Positions 46,450-58,833 of a DNA stretch of 64,000 nucleotides are shown here, in pieces. The notes below the pieces were generated by a model. The model had not been told where the DNA came from. It saw only the letters and a program-made list of their open reading frames with translations, and searched no databases. This DNA is from Adiantum capillus-veneris (taxonomy: Eukaryota > Streptophyta > Polypodiopsida > Polypodiales > Pteridaceae). The first letter of the stretch is position 1, and every line of letters starts with the position of its first letter. The translations under genes and the position numbers were made by a program. The DNA lies in NCBI GenBank assembly GCA_014529385.2, contig CM043958.1:146522734-146586733 (forward strand). The letters are read 5' to 3'.

Positions 46450-48540
46450 GATTAGTAGTAATCATGGTAGTGGATGATGGTGATAGGCTTTGAGATGAAG
46501 AGGAAAACCACTATCTCATTGTCAAATTACAATTGATATGGAGACAATGTAGCAAAAGGGAAGATGGTTATGGAGACTCGAGAAATACCTCCTAAACTCA
46601 CTCTTTTTGGAGCCTTCTACATTTATGAAAAGAGGGTGGACTGGATGGCAACAATTCAGAAAAATATTGGGATTTACAAGCACGAGGAGGGAAGAGTCAC
46701 CTCTTACTATCGGTGCATGGAACCCCATGTGAACGAGTTAACCATGGACAAAGTCTTGTACTTATTTTTGTATGATTCAATAATGGGAACCATATTTATT
46801 TTGTTGATAAGTATGGACAAGAATACGATCCAATTCACTCAAACAATGTAGGGAAAATGATAACGCCAGAATTCATGGCACATGCTTTGGTAGGGAAGCA
46901 AAATCCCATAGAAACCCCAAGCAAGTCTACAAATCCCTTCATAGATGATTATTACACCACAACACAATCAAATAAACAATCATTTCCTAACCCTTAGAAC
47001 TCACAAACATCGCAACTATCATTTCAAGTGTGGCTTAAACAATTTGCAACACCAGACGTGAACACAAAAGGGGGTGGAGATGAGACCATGTCAAGGCTAG
47101 AAGCACCACCAAAACCACCACTCCATCAGTAATACTAGGATGAGAGTAGAACAAGAATGCTAAAAACGACCAAGACTGAAGCACCACATCAAGAATGAGA
47201 AGAAAGAAGAGGAGGTATTTGACGACTTTACCGAGGAATTCTGTCAAAGAGGGATAGCTCATAATACAGTTTGAAAAATACATAAGTTCAAGCAGAAAGA
47301 GGGAGAATTTGTTTGGAAAACAGCCTCAAGGTTGAAACACTACATAAAATTCTACCCTATAGAAGAGTTACCAACTCAATCCCGAATCATGTTGATATTT
47401 ATCCAAGGACGAGGACCTTCAGAAGGATTTGCATATGAAGAAGAGATCAACTCTAAACGAGTTGACCAAGGAGGCTCTATACCTAGCAGAGAATTGTGCT
47501 GTCAGGGAACTACAAGGACTCGGATGATGATTCATCATCAACATAGGGGAGCTAAGACCACAAAATTGGCACAAAAGAGTGAAGCAGCTGTAAATCAAGA
47601 GAGACTTGTTGAGGAAGTGCTCAAAAGGATTAGCCCGTTTGCTAAGCCACAAGCTAAGCAACCTAAGTGGTGTGCCATTGAGAAAAAATGAACGAATTAT
47701 GCTATGAAAGAGTGTTACTATAACAAGGAATATATGAGAGAGTGACAATATGCCCCACCAACCCAAGTAGCACCTGCTTAGGTACCACCAATGCCTAGGT
47801 ATGCAATAGGAAATTTGCTAAGACCAGGAGGGGTTGAACGGCCACAACCAGTTTTGGGGCAACAACCACCGGGAATGAGACCAGTGGGCATTAGGTATGC
47901 ACCCACTATAGAGGAATTGAAGGAACAAGCCTTAGTGTCTATGCTTGTGTATTATGAAGAGCTAAGTGAATACAGGGCTAGTTCAACATACTATCCACCC
48001 AAAGAGCCAAAAGCACCGGAACCTTGGAGTATGATTGGGAATGTTGGACCACCAACATCATCTCCTGCTGTAGGAGAAGGTAGATACCGTTTGGATGAAT
48101 GCACATTGTTGTTCATATCCAACGATTGGGTAGCAGGACAAAGACCTGCCTATCAACAGAGAGAAGCTCCAAGAGCGCCATGACAACCTTTAGGACCATG
48201 CTACAAGTGTGGTGGTAACCACCTTATGAAAGACTATCCTTATACAAAGATCATCAGAGTGAATGTATACTGTTTAGATTGCAACATTACTCATTTGATC
48301 AGTGACTGTCCTAAAAATCCAAATAAAACAATGAAAACAACATTAAATATAATGAGGGCAATGCCATAAAGTAGCGTTTTAGAAAATGAAACGGTGATAC
48401 CTATAGAGGTTATAACAAGAGCGCAAGCTCAAAAAGCAAGAAAAGAATCAATAATTGAGGAACCCAAAACAGATGTGCCTAGTTATGAACAAAAAGTCAA
48501 CAAAACACTTGGAAGGCTTGCATGAAAGCTAGGAAGGAAC
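46450..48540 (+). pseudogene. Gag region of gag-protease element 1, decayed
   Basis: Fragments in several frames. 46564-46851 encodes a soluble-looking stretch of unknown family. 47200-47440 reads as a retrotransposon Gag (EEFCQRGIAH, then VWKTASRLKHYIKFYPIEEL). 47791-48183 is a Pro-rich linker. Two zinc knuckles follow: CYKCGGNHLMKDYPY near 48198 (last Cys is Tyr) and CLDCNITHLISDCP near 48277. The phrase IPIEVITRAQAQKAR near 48403 is shared with element 2 (IPVQVMTRAQTKQ at 53872). Frameshifts and stops abound. Confidence 0.72.
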
Positions 48541-49132
48541 ATGAATAGATAGCCCTAGTGGAGGAAATTAAAACAAATTAGGGACAGATTAGAGAATCAA
48601 ACTCATGTTGAGTTGGAAGCTCCAGATACCAGAGAGCCTAATGAGAAAAAAAGACAAAAAAGTGCAAGTTCGGGAGGATCTGTGCTATTGAAAAGGTGAA
48701 TGAACCTCTAGATGCACTTATGAAAGCCTACAAAGTGCGGCTTCAAACTAACCAAAACCAGGAACAAAAATGGATGGCGTATCCTTACACATAGTTAGAA
48801 AAGCAAAGGTTGGAGATGTGTCAAAAACTGATCCAAATTTCCCAAGCTTTGCTAGAGCCACTAGCAAGCAAACCAAAGAGTTGGATAGAAGTTCTACCTC
48901 CAACACCGATAATCCCACCGAGGCATGAAACGGAAGGAACAATCAAGAATCACGTAGCTGAATTCAAAAGGCCACAAATAGTGATGAATACCACAGATCC
49001 TGCACTGAGGGCTTTCATCCTATGATACCAGAGGCCTACAGACAGGATGATGGATTAGAAAAGATTTGAAGACAAATACGAGAAGCAAATAAGGTGAACT
49101 ATTTGAGTTAGAGAGTCAACCAAACTTGCAAA

Positions 49133-49153
49133 GGGGGGGGGGGGGGGGGGGGG
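49133..49153 (+). repeat. Run of 21 guanines
   Basis: An uninterrupted G homopolymer inside the decayed Gag-protease linker; the exact length may be unreliable because such runs are error-prone. Confidence 0.9.
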
Positions 49154-49379
49154 TGTCTTTGGCCCCACCTATATAGAGGAATTTGAGGCAGGATCTCAAG
49201 TAGATATGGATATTTTCTCATATTGGGGGGATAGATGATCTGTATGATCTTTAGAAAGTCAACCTCAATCTTTGGAAACCTTACCCTCATACATGGGAGA
49301 GTATGAAGCAAAGTTTGATGTTAATGCAGTGCCATCTCAAAGACTCTCATCAAGAAAGGCTATGGACTCTAAAGGATTG

Positions 49380-50700
49380 ATAGACATATTGTCTACGCCT
49401 GTGACTTGTATTATTATGCTAGTAGAGCTTCTCCAAATAAGACCAAACATGTGGGTGACTGTTCAAAAATGCTTGGAGAAGTTTGGGGTAAAAGATCCAA
49501 TATCATAGAGTCAAGAAGGGGTCCGAGAACTGGAAAAACCTCAATTGAACACAAGACTTGTACCATTAAACAAGGTTGGAGAGCATTGCAAGGGTGAAGA
49601 TGGAAATACTATGCTTCCAGCAGAATTCCAAAGTGTAACAACCATGGAAATTCTTGATAGTGGAGCTGGTACTGTTATCGCCACCAAGGAAATTTGAAAA
49701 GAATGTGGAAAACCAACCTTGATGTCTACTAGGATGAAATTGCAACTAGCCGACGGATACATGGAGAAACACCTGGTACTTCTTGAGAAAGTGATTATTA
49801 CTTCTTGTGGCATTGAGTATGAGCATACCTTTGCTATAGTGGATTTTGGCAAGAGGAACATCTATGACATCATACTTAAATGACCATTCATGCGATAATT
49901 GAAGATGGTTCAAGACTGGGGATATGATCACATATACCTCAGACACATGAAAACCATGACGCACATAAACCTTAAAGACTATAGTTACAAAGACGTAAAC
50001 CAAACCCCAATGGAGGAGTTTGATTGAGCTACAATAGCAAGATCGAAGCTTCCAACATGCCATTAGGTAAGACCAAAGAGCTATGGATGTGCAACACATT
50101 ACATTGGGGAGTTTGAAATGGGAATAGTGTATTTTGGAAAGAGCTATTGAAGATAAGGAATACATTTCTGAACCTTTTCCTAAAGAGGCTCTAGAGCTAT
50201 TGGAATGGACTCATATTCTAACAACCCTAGATGTGTGTGCTATTTTGGATGGCCCCACAACAAAATTATGTGACAATGAGGAATATGACGTGGTTCCATA
50301 CTATATGGTCAATATAGTAAATGAAAATGATGAGAAATTAGTCTTGGAAAAACCTGGAGATGAGAGATCATCTGGTGAGTGCCGACAAAAAGGAGACATT
50401 TTATGACTCCCTAGAGCATTTTGAGAGAGTAGACGACGTAGATAATGAATGCTGTGATGACTCGATTGAACAGGAAGAAACGATAGCAGATGTCTATTTT
50501 TTTGATTTCCTAAATCAAAAATCTAGATGTTAAGAGTGCTTCAAGAAAAAGAGAGCTGAAAACAAACCAAGAGAGAACCCTATACCTAAAATAAGGGATA
50601 AAACACAGTTTTTGATGCTTGTAAAGGCTGAAGATTCTGTCAAGGACAAGATATCTGGAAGGTTCTCTAAAGCTCAAGATCCAAAAACAAAATAGAGCAT
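49380..50700 (+). pseudogene. Retropepsin and conserved downstream block, element 1
   Basis: LLQIRPNMWVTVQKCL (49427) leads into the aspartic protease: TMEILDSGAGTVIATKEI near 49645, TRMKLQLADGYMEKHLVLLE near 49730 and CGIEYEHTFAIVDFGK near 49808. The block common to the family follows: VQDWGYDHIYLRHMKT near 49906 and INLKDYSYKDV near 49967, then EYDVVPYYMVNIVNEND near 50282. The flap and catalytic DSG are readable, but stops at 49695, 49880 and 49898 break it. After it comes an acidic then basic tail to about 50700 with no RT, RNase H or integrase motif. Confidence 0.78.
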
Positions 50701-50957
50701 AAGAATCCTACAAAAACAAACTAGCAGCTGGTGCTGAACTAACAAGAGCCGTAGAAAGAGCATCAAAAACCAATCGAATGTATTAAATCCCTTTGTATCA
50801 GTGAAAAATCCCGCAAAGTCCAAAGCCATTGTAATATTATTGATTGCCAAGGAGTCTAACGGGATTGAGGGCCTCCAAGTTTGTAATTATATACAATTTC
50901 TAAGCTTTGTATTGGGCCCAAATAGCTAGAAATCCATTCTTTGAACCTTGGCTAAGG

Positions 50958-50965
50958 TATAAAAG
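50958..50965 (+). promoter_or_regulatory. TATA box of LTR 2
   Basis: TATAAAAG in the context GGCTAAGG, matching the box at 43350 in the diverged LTR 1. Confidence 0.65.
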
Positions 50966-51680
50966 CCAACTTTTGTAATTAAAAATGTAAGTTTTTGGAT
51001 AATGGAAGTAAGCGTTTGCTCCAGAAGCTCAACATGAGTCTGCTGTTTCTTTGATTCTTCATGTCTCTCTCGTACGGTGTTGCATTGCTATTCCAAGCAT
51101 ACCAACATGTTTGGAAGGTGAAAGCTCTTCCATTTAATATAAGTTTCTCGCGATGAAAGTGTGATTTAGTCGTGCTGTCTACAAGATGATTTTTCTATCT
51201 ATGCACCGTACACGCACCAAAACTGGTTTTTGACCTTAGAAATAGGTAGAGCATGTATAGAGGAAGTTGTAGAGTGCTTCGGCCGTCAAAATTGATTGAC
51301 CTACAATAAGCTGTTTATCTTAGGTGCGATTTTGTTTGAGTGTCAAAAATGGCATTTGAGTATATGAGAGCGTTGAGGATACTCCACTCATGCTAGGCAT
51401 AAAATTTTGTTGCATTTGAAGACTTGTAGCTATCCCAAATCATTAGAACAAGCTTGAAATAAGGAAATTAGCTTTTGATGTCTGACACACATTTGAGACT
51501 GAGATAGGTAGGAATGGCTTAGACTGGGTTTTTTGAGAGATTAGCTATATCTTGTAGCCTCCAAGCACTAGTCGGGTCAGATACATCGGGTCAGATACAT
51601 CCCACGGATTGACATTTTATGTCTGTGGTTCTCGCTTTGCTAGAATCGATATGGGGAGGCTTGGCAGCCGATCGACATTT

Positions 51681-51698
51681 TGGCGCCGTTGCCGGGGA
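51681..51698 (+). promoter_or_regulatory. Primer binding site (Asp tRNA) of element 2
   Basis: TGGCGCCGTTGCCGGGGA, a full 18-base match to the complement of the plant tRNA-Asp 3' end, just after the LTR end ...GATCGACA. Confidence 0.9.
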
Positions 51699-52319
51699 AG
51701 AGGCAACCTAGACTAGAGAAAAACCCAAAGTATTTACTTAAATTTTCATTACTTCCTCTAGTTTTGTTTAGAGTAACACACTTTTTGACTTTATCACGAT
51801 TGAGAGGTGCTTAAGAGTAGGGATACTCGGTAAGGACCTCAAGAGATTTAGTTAGTTGGAGTGATTAGGTAGAGGGTCTTTGAGACGAGCTAGTGGTTGG
51901 TAAGGACATCACCTAAGTAGGAAGTAGAGATTTCAGACTGAAGGTTGAACTTTTTACCTTTTGTAAGGTTTTTCCATGTTCAATAGGAGTAGGGTAAGTA
52001 GAAAACCATCAGGATTGCATTTGATTTAAGGTGCATTGAAGAAAACCAAAAAATTATGAAAGATATCTTAGGCGCATCGAAGATACACAGAGGGTTTCTA
52101 AGACAAACATGGTACAACTAAACTTGTAAGGTGGTAGACGACCTTGATTAGACTAATCCCTGTGATTTTGAAAACATTTGGATCACTAAAAACTTCGTCA
52201 AGCCCAAAATTGAAAAAAAAATGCAGACTTCAAAAAAAATTCACATGGAAAACCCAAATCATGCTAAACTTGAAACCAGGGTGTGGATAAATCCTAAAAT
52301 TTGTGGGGAAAGCAATCTA

Positions 52320-53720
52320 TAAAGAAAAAGATGGAAAATGTGTAAATACGGAAGAGTTGTATCTTAGGCTGGATGTTGAAGAGATAAGAGTCAGGCAAAT
52401 AATCTTGAGCGTAAATCAAGGGAGACCATTAGAAACTATAGCGGAAGAAGTGCCAGACACTTACTCCGATTGAATCTAAGATATTTCTTCTTTTTCAACT
52501 CAATCTGGAATGGGGACCTCTCAAAAGTTCAAGCACATATTGAATTTCTTCAAGACCAACAAGTATGAAGCCCAAATTTATTTGGACCCAAGTGAGGAGT
52601 TTGCAGTAAGGATAGGCGACCATACCATTGATTTTGAAGAGGAGGTTATGGCAAACAAACAAGACGACCTATATGTAGACCAAAATGGAGTACACTATCG
52701 CAAGATACAAGACCCTGATTTAGTGGATAAATGGGGATTAGAGGTTGATACTCTAATACCAGATAAAGCTGTAAAGGAGGGACCTCCAGTGTTAAAATTA
52801 GAAGGGTATAAGTTAATAGATGCTAAACCATTGAAACACATCCCCACTGATAACCCAAGACTTGGAGTTTATTGCTGGCAAGAAAACAATATTAAGGATT
52901 TGGTATCGACTACCCATGCCAAATTAGCACAATTGACGCTCTTGAAAATTGTGTACATTTTCAAAATCAAGGAAAAGAGACTAACAAAACTTCCTGCTCA
53001 TCTCTTTAGGGATTGTTACAACAATAATTTTTTCATGATGACTCTGAAGGATATTGAACAAACCAAGTACCAGGGACACTCAATTTGTGAAGTGATCATG
53101 GGAACCATACACGAAACCGATCGGGATATGCATCCAAATGCTAGAACTTATGATAGCATGGCCAATCAATGAGGAAGCGTAGCAAGGAGTAGCCACCTCA
53201 ATGATTCCAATTGAGAAAGAAAGGCAGAAAACACCTATAACAGGGGAGGAATGAATGACATGAGGACGAGAAGAGGTCCACAGGAGTCACACTTACCAAA
53301 TAGCTAGTTTGAGGGATTAATGGGAGAAACACCAGCTAGAAAGAAGAGAGTGGGTGCTAAACACAATCATAGAGTCAGACCAGCAAATTTCCAAAAGTGG
53401 CTTAAAAAATATAGCAGGACAGGGGACCCATATGACCATGTGGCTAGCTTCAGACACGTTTTGAGAGTTGAATGCATAATCGATTACCATACACAGGTTG
53501 AGGGATTTTGGATGACTTGGAGGGAAAAGCCTTGACTTGGTTCCAGACCATACCTCCTGGATCGATAACTGACTTGCTGACTTTGGCCATGAGATTTTAT
53601 TGCAAACTAGGGGGCAAGACCACCTATGGTCAAGCCAATGCCCAAACCAAAAAGTGGAAATTGTCACAACTGTGGAGCGAATGACTAGTGGAAAAATGAC
53701 TTTCCTAAATCGGATAAGCA
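52320..53720 (+). pseudogene. Gag of gag-protease element 2
   Basis: The frame runs from about 52320 through the 220-codon open stretch 52510-53172 (unknown N-terminal domain, starting MGTSQKFKHILNFFKTNK) and, after stops at 53170-53271, into a retrotransposon Gag core in the same frame: NFQKWLKKYSRTGDPYDHVA at 53388 and RVECIIDYHTQVEGF near 53470. A 1-bp slip near 53510 leads to GKALTWFQTIPPGSITDLL and MRFYCKLGGKTT. The N-terminal piece has no signal peptide or membrane segment, and I do not recognise its family outside this element type. The remaining stops make it a pseudogene. Confidence 0.75.
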
Positions 53721-54540
53721 TGTAAGACCTTTAGAGACAGATTATGGAGCGTGCGGACGCAAGGGTGGACACTTTCTTGAGGATTGCCCTAGGAATCTGG
53801 CAAACAAAGGGAAAACTGCTTTAAACATAGTTCAAGTGGTGCTGAGTAGTTCAATCGAAGGGGAACCGATAATTCCTGTTCAAGTAATGACTAGAGCACA
53901 AACCAAGCAAAACAAACAAACAGAAAAACATGAATGGATCGGATAAATCTAGCAATTCCTCCAAAAACTCTAAAAACAAAGATGCAAAAGATATGAACTC
54001 AAGAGACAAAAACAACAAAAGGAGATCGAGGGGAAGATACGGAAGGAGACATAAGAAAAAATACAAGCTTCTTCAACAAATTTTAAAGACTCCAAACCAA
54101 AATCAGATGGATCCGTTCTGGTTGATAAAATTTACAAACCAATCAATATAGCTTTGCAAGATTTTCAAGGTGGATTAAAAGCTGGGTAAACATTGGAAAA
54201 CCAATGGAAAAACTATCCAACACTTGAAATGGAAGCAACTAAATTAGAAGCTTATAGAAACCTGGTGCAAATCACACAAGCCCTGATGGAAAAACAGAAT
54301 CCTCAGCAGGAAGATATAGGAGAACCAAAAGAAGTTGAGACCAAAATCCTAAGAGAAAAAGCTCAAGAAAAGGAAATTTTGAATTACTGGGAAAACGATG
54401 AAGTACAACCACCTAAGCTGGAAGTTCCTGATAGTAAAGAAGGATGGGATGGGGTGCCAATAGTTGAGGACTATTGGCCAAACTATCTGTGGAAACAAGT
54501 TAGGGAAAGGAAAGATGGGAGGTAGACTTTAAAATAAGCA
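53650..54540 (+). pseudogene. Zinc-knuckle and linker region, element 2
   Basis: A CHNCGAND-type broken knuckle near 53658, then CGRKGGHFLEDCP near 53755 (CCHC form), then IPVQVMTRAQTKQ near 53872. A Lys/Asn-rich stretch and an acidic linker follow (54193-54525, LEAYRNLVQITQALMEKQN, then VPIVEDYWPNYLWKQV). The order equals that of element 1. Confidence 0.7.
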
Positions 54541-54779
54541 CCAATAGAAGAAGTTCGGTTTGACAGATCACCCATGAAACTAGATGAATAGTCTTTGTAT
54601 GGAGATTGGGGATCGGAACAGCCAGACTCTACAAAAGATGAAACTTTGCGAACACTAATGTCTTACTTAGGTGAGAATAAAGAGAAATTAATGGTCTGCA
54701 AAACAAGAAAACTAGAGAGTCCAAGACAGACTTTGGATGTGGCTAATTTACAATCCATTATGTCGACATAAATTCAATG

Positions 54780-55515
54780 CACAATCACTTTGGCTGAGTT
54801 GTTGAGATTGAGACCACACCTATGGGGAGATATATAAACTACCATGGGAAGGATGCGATTGAAAGGAGCATCTCAAAAGAACCTGAAAAAATTACAAAAA
54901 GAAGAGATACAGACTAGACTTGTCAAGTCCGTACCTATGAATAAGGTTGGGGACTATTGTGAAGGGAATGAGGGAAACACGACCCTTCCAATACAATACA
55001 ATGATGGAACAACTATGGCTATTTTAGACAGTGGAGTAGGCATAGCCATAGCAACCAAAGCTATTTGGGAAACTTGGGAAAAGCCAGCAAACAAGAATGA
55101 AACTGCAATTGGTAGATGGAAACATAGAGAAGACAATGGGCCTACTAGAGAATGTGATAGTCACCTCCTACGGGATTGACTACCAGCACACTTTTGTCAT
55201 TGTAGACTTTGGAAACTTGGGAAGACTGTTTATGAGACAGATACGATTAATCCAATATTGGGGCAACGATTATCTCTACCTAAAACAAGTAGGGACAGTC
55301 ACTCGAGTGAACTTGAAAGACCATTCTTATAAGGATGTCTTGAGGACACCAATACAGGAATTGGACTTTGAAACTTGTGAAAAAACTGAACTGCCGTCAT
55401 GGGTACATAAAAACACTTTAATTTGGATGTGTGGTGATTCCCAATCGGGAAGCTTACGAAAGGAATACCGCTTTTTGGATAGAGATGTAAATGATGTAGA
55501 TTACATACTAGAACA
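54780..55515 (+). pseudogene. Retropepsin and conserved downstream block, element 2
   Basis: LAELLRLRPHLWGDI near 54791, then VPMNKVGDYCEGNEGNTTLP and the protease core MAILDSGVGIAIATKAIWE near 55015. The frame slips near 55090, then KLQLVDGNIEKTMGLLE and YGIDYQHTFVIVDFGN (55166). The usual DIILGRP end is shortened to RLFMRQIRLIQYWGND, followed by VGTVTRVNLKDHSYKDVLRT, IQELDFETCEKTELPSW and LIWMCGDSQSG (55420). Coding ends where LTR sequence begins at about 55516. Confidence 0.8.
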
Positions 55516-56053
55516 CAAGCATACCAACGCATTTGCATGTGAAAGCTCTTCTATTAAGCATAAGTTTATCGCGATAAAAGTGTGGTTTTAATCGTGCTGT
55601 CTACAATCTAATTTTGCTCTCTATGCACCATACATGCACCAAAATTGTTTTTTGACCTTAGGAATAGGTAGAGCACGTTTAGAGAAAGTTGTAGAGTGCT
55701 TTGGCTGCCAAAACTAACTGACCTAAAATAGGCTGTTTATCTTAGGTGCAATTTTGTTCGAGTGTCAAAAATGACAATTGAGTACAGGGGCACGTTGAGG
55801 ATACTCTACTCATGCTAGGCATAAAGTGTCATTGCATTTGAAGACTTGTAGCTATTCCAAATCATCAGAACAAGATTGTGGTAAGGAAAGTAGCTTTTGA
55901 TATCTGACACACATTTGAGACTGAGATAGGTAGGAACAGCTTAGACTTGGGTTTTTCAAGAGATTAGCTATCTCTTGTAGCCTCCAAGTACTAGTCCGGT
56001 TAGCTACGTCCCACGGATTGACATTATATATATGCGGTTCTCACTTTGCTAGA
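55516..56053 (+). repeat. Truncated 3' LTR of element 2
   Basis: Matches 51099-51641 of the 5' LTR, starting AAGCATACCAAC and ending TCACTTTGCTAGATT. The TATA-bearing first part and the last about 35 bp are missing; a CT tract takes over at 56054. Confidence 0.82.
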
Positions 56054-56120
56054 TTCTCTCTCTCTCTCTCATACGGTCACCACTACCATGCCAAAAATAG
56101 CAAAGTAGTAGCTTAAAAAA

Positions 56121-56154
<34 letters not shown>

Positions 56155-56201
56155 CGGTCACCACTACCATGCCAGAAATAACAAAGTAGTAGCTCAAAAT
56201 A

Positions 56202-56263
<62 letters not shown>

Positions 56264-56330
56264 TTGAAAAGAAAAATTAGAAAGAATCTTTTAAGATTCA
56301 CTCTCATCCCTCATGCCAGAAATAGAAAAG

Positions 56331-56429
<99 letters not shown>

Positions 56430-56588
56430 CCATGGTGCCGTTGCTTTTCAGATTTGCCATGGCGTGCCACGTCCTCTACGCCTCTCTCCAACGTCGCACC
56501 CTTCGACTTCGAAGAAGGCAATCCTGTTATGGTGCCATCCCCATCTCTTTCTAGCACGCAAAAGGCCCCCATTATCCATATTGGGTCC

Positions 56589-56635
<47 letters not shown>

Positions 56636-56640
56636 AGATG
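56054..56640. repeat. CT-microsatellite cluster with a diverged minisatellite
   Basis: CT tracts at about 56055-56070, 56123-56150, 56205-56257, 56335-56426 and 56590-56632. The first tracts alternate with a unit ATACGGTCACCACTACCATG and onward, seen at 56071 and 56151 (80 bp apart), with a weaker third at about 56311. Confidence 0.92.
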
Positions 56641-57350
<710 letters not shown>

Positions 57351-57700
57351 GTTTTGCTGCAAAAGACTATGTTGTGTGTGACTCGTGCTCTGAGGCAGAA
57401 GGTGTTGATGGAGTGTCACAATCCTCCTTATGTTGGGCACAGGTATTGGGGGATACTCCTATTGGCCCCATCTCAAGAAGGATGTGACCAAGTTTGTGTG
57501 TACTTTTATGGTATGTCAAAAAGTGAAGTACGACAGGCGCAAAGTGATGGGATTCTTGAAGCCTTTACCGATTCCAAATCTCCCTTGGGAGAGCATCGCA
57601 ATGGACTTTGTTTTTTATCTTCCCGACACTCATAGTGTGCGTGCCGACATATGGACTATAGTGGATACGTTTAGCAAGTAGGCTCATTTTGTACCAATAA
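57351..57700 (+). pseudogene. Ty3/gypsy integrase fragment
   Basis: A scrap of gypsy integrase: VLMECHNPPYVGHR (57408), a frameshift, then HLKKDVTKFVCTFMVCQKVK (end of the HHCC zinc finger) and PLPIPNLPWESIAMDFVF with the first catalytic-core Asp, then IWTIVDTFSK and a stop at 57679. It resembles the same part of the gypsy element at 31.0 kb but is not its direct continuation. Confidence 0.85.
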
Positions 57701-58230
57701 GGTTTTGCATATTTTTCAAGATTTTTGGATCGAACAATGTGTACTATGTTAAGCCTAAAGACTTAGTTCCCCACACCTTGTGATATAAAAATAATGAACA
57801 AAATTAATTTTTTATTAATCAAGGCCAAGTTAAATTCTATCTATCGAGTTCATAATAGAAATACATTAAAAACATGCATGTTGACGAAGCCATGATCAAT
57901 GTGTAGATCACTCGTCTATTTGGATTTCACATGCATCATAACCATAGCTAGCCTGGAAGGTGGACGAATTCAAAATCTCTTCTAGATCTTGATCTAGAAG
58001 AAGACTGCCTACCAATATGATGAAGAATCCAAGTTAGGCTTATGAGAGATCTAGTAAAAACACTTATTGTACCCTATCTTCCATATAAAATTTTGTTGTG
58101 ATTCAGCCTCGTGTTTAATAGCTTGCCATCCGATACGCTAGTTCCAACGCTTTGCACGCTTTGTCGCTTGTGCTGCTGCTCCTACCTAGTAGAATTCACA
58201 CCGTGGTCACATCTCTCCTTTTCTCCCTTT
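57701..58230. other. Intergenic flank of copia-3, no gene seen
   Basis: AT-rich, then pyrimidine-rich towards the copia-3 insertion; ends in the target duplication CCTTT (58226-58230). Confidence 0.55.
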
Positions 58231-58552
58231 TGTTGAGATGTCAAGCTCTACATCATGAGCTGGCATCCACTACGGGTCTTGGCCGCTTACGACATTTACT
58301 CACTGGCGCGTTAGGTGACCGACGCGGAGGATCTCTGCCAGTGATTCTACAGCTGGACTACACTTATAGTGCCAGACTAGTACGCTTCTAGCGAGTTCAC
58401 AATTAGTGACCGCATGTACATATGTGCTACTTTTTAGTTTTAGCACTTAGTCATTTTGTACTCTCTTTTCTGTGAAGAAGAAGAAGAAGCTTTCCATCTC
58501 TGTGTGCTTTGTGATTGTCTTGTGTATCTCTCTTGCATCCTCATTCTTTACA
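58231..58552 (+). repeat. Copia-3 5' LTR
   Basis: 322 bp, TGTTGAGATGTCAAGC to CCTCATTCTTTACA, followed at once by the primer site. Confidence 0.96.
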
Positions 58553-58564
58553 TGGTATCAGAGC
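58553..58564 (+). promoter_or_regulatory. Primer binding site (initiator Met tRNA) of copia-3
   Basis: TGGTATCAGAGC, immediately next to the LTR. Confidence 0.94.
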
Positions 58565-58833
58565 CTGGTGCAGGCAAGAGAGGCTAAGAGAGCAAGAGCA
58601 TCACAATCCCTTCGTTCGCAATCCACGACCAGATGCCGTGTTTTTTGCACAAGTTTCTGAACAGGTCTCGAAAGTGAAGTATACAGAGATTTACTGTACA
58701 AGTACAGTGGTTGTATGTACGCTTGATTGTGGACACTCGTTGAGTGTAGAAAGCGTTACAGGTACCACGATAGCAGGTTCAACAGATTTGCAGGTTTTTG
58801 CAGATTGCAGCTATTTTGTCTTAGTGCTTCAAG

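Larger units (their letters stand above)
43168..50800 (+). mobile_element. Gag-protease LTR element 1 (tRNA-Asp primer), no RT/IN seen
   Basis: A plus-strand LTR element inserted in the PPR array (clean junction at GAGTC/TGTTGACGGC). It has a 1069-bp 5' LTR, an Asp-tRNA primer site, a long leader with four spaced palindromes, a decayed Gag with two zinc knuckles, a retropepsin and a conserved downstream block, and then runs into an LTR of the neighbouring related element at about 50800. No reverse transcriptase, RNase H or integrase motif is seen anywhere in the 6.6 kb interior. The primer site type is shared with Athila/Tat-like gypsy elements. The 3' limit is approximate. Confidence 0.72.
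50800..56053 (+). mobile_element. Gag-protease LTR element 2 (tRNA-Asp primer), 3' LTR truncated
   Basis: Second, shorter member in the same orientation, directly downstream of element 1. 5' LTR about 50800-51677 with TATAAAAG at 50958, a perfect Asp primer site, Gag from about 52320, zinc knuckles, protease and the conserved block. At about 55516 the coding sequence passes straight into the middle of a second LTR copy (55516-56053, matching 51099-51641), so the end of the coding region and the first part of the 3' LTR are deleted. The LTR homology ends at 56053 in a CT tract. Confidence 0.72.

Noticed and set aside
43168-56053. Endogenous pararetrovirus or retrovirus with envelope
   Set aside because: No movement protein, coat protein or envelope-like frame; LTRs with an Asp-tRNA primer site and Gag-protease content fit LTR retrotransposons.
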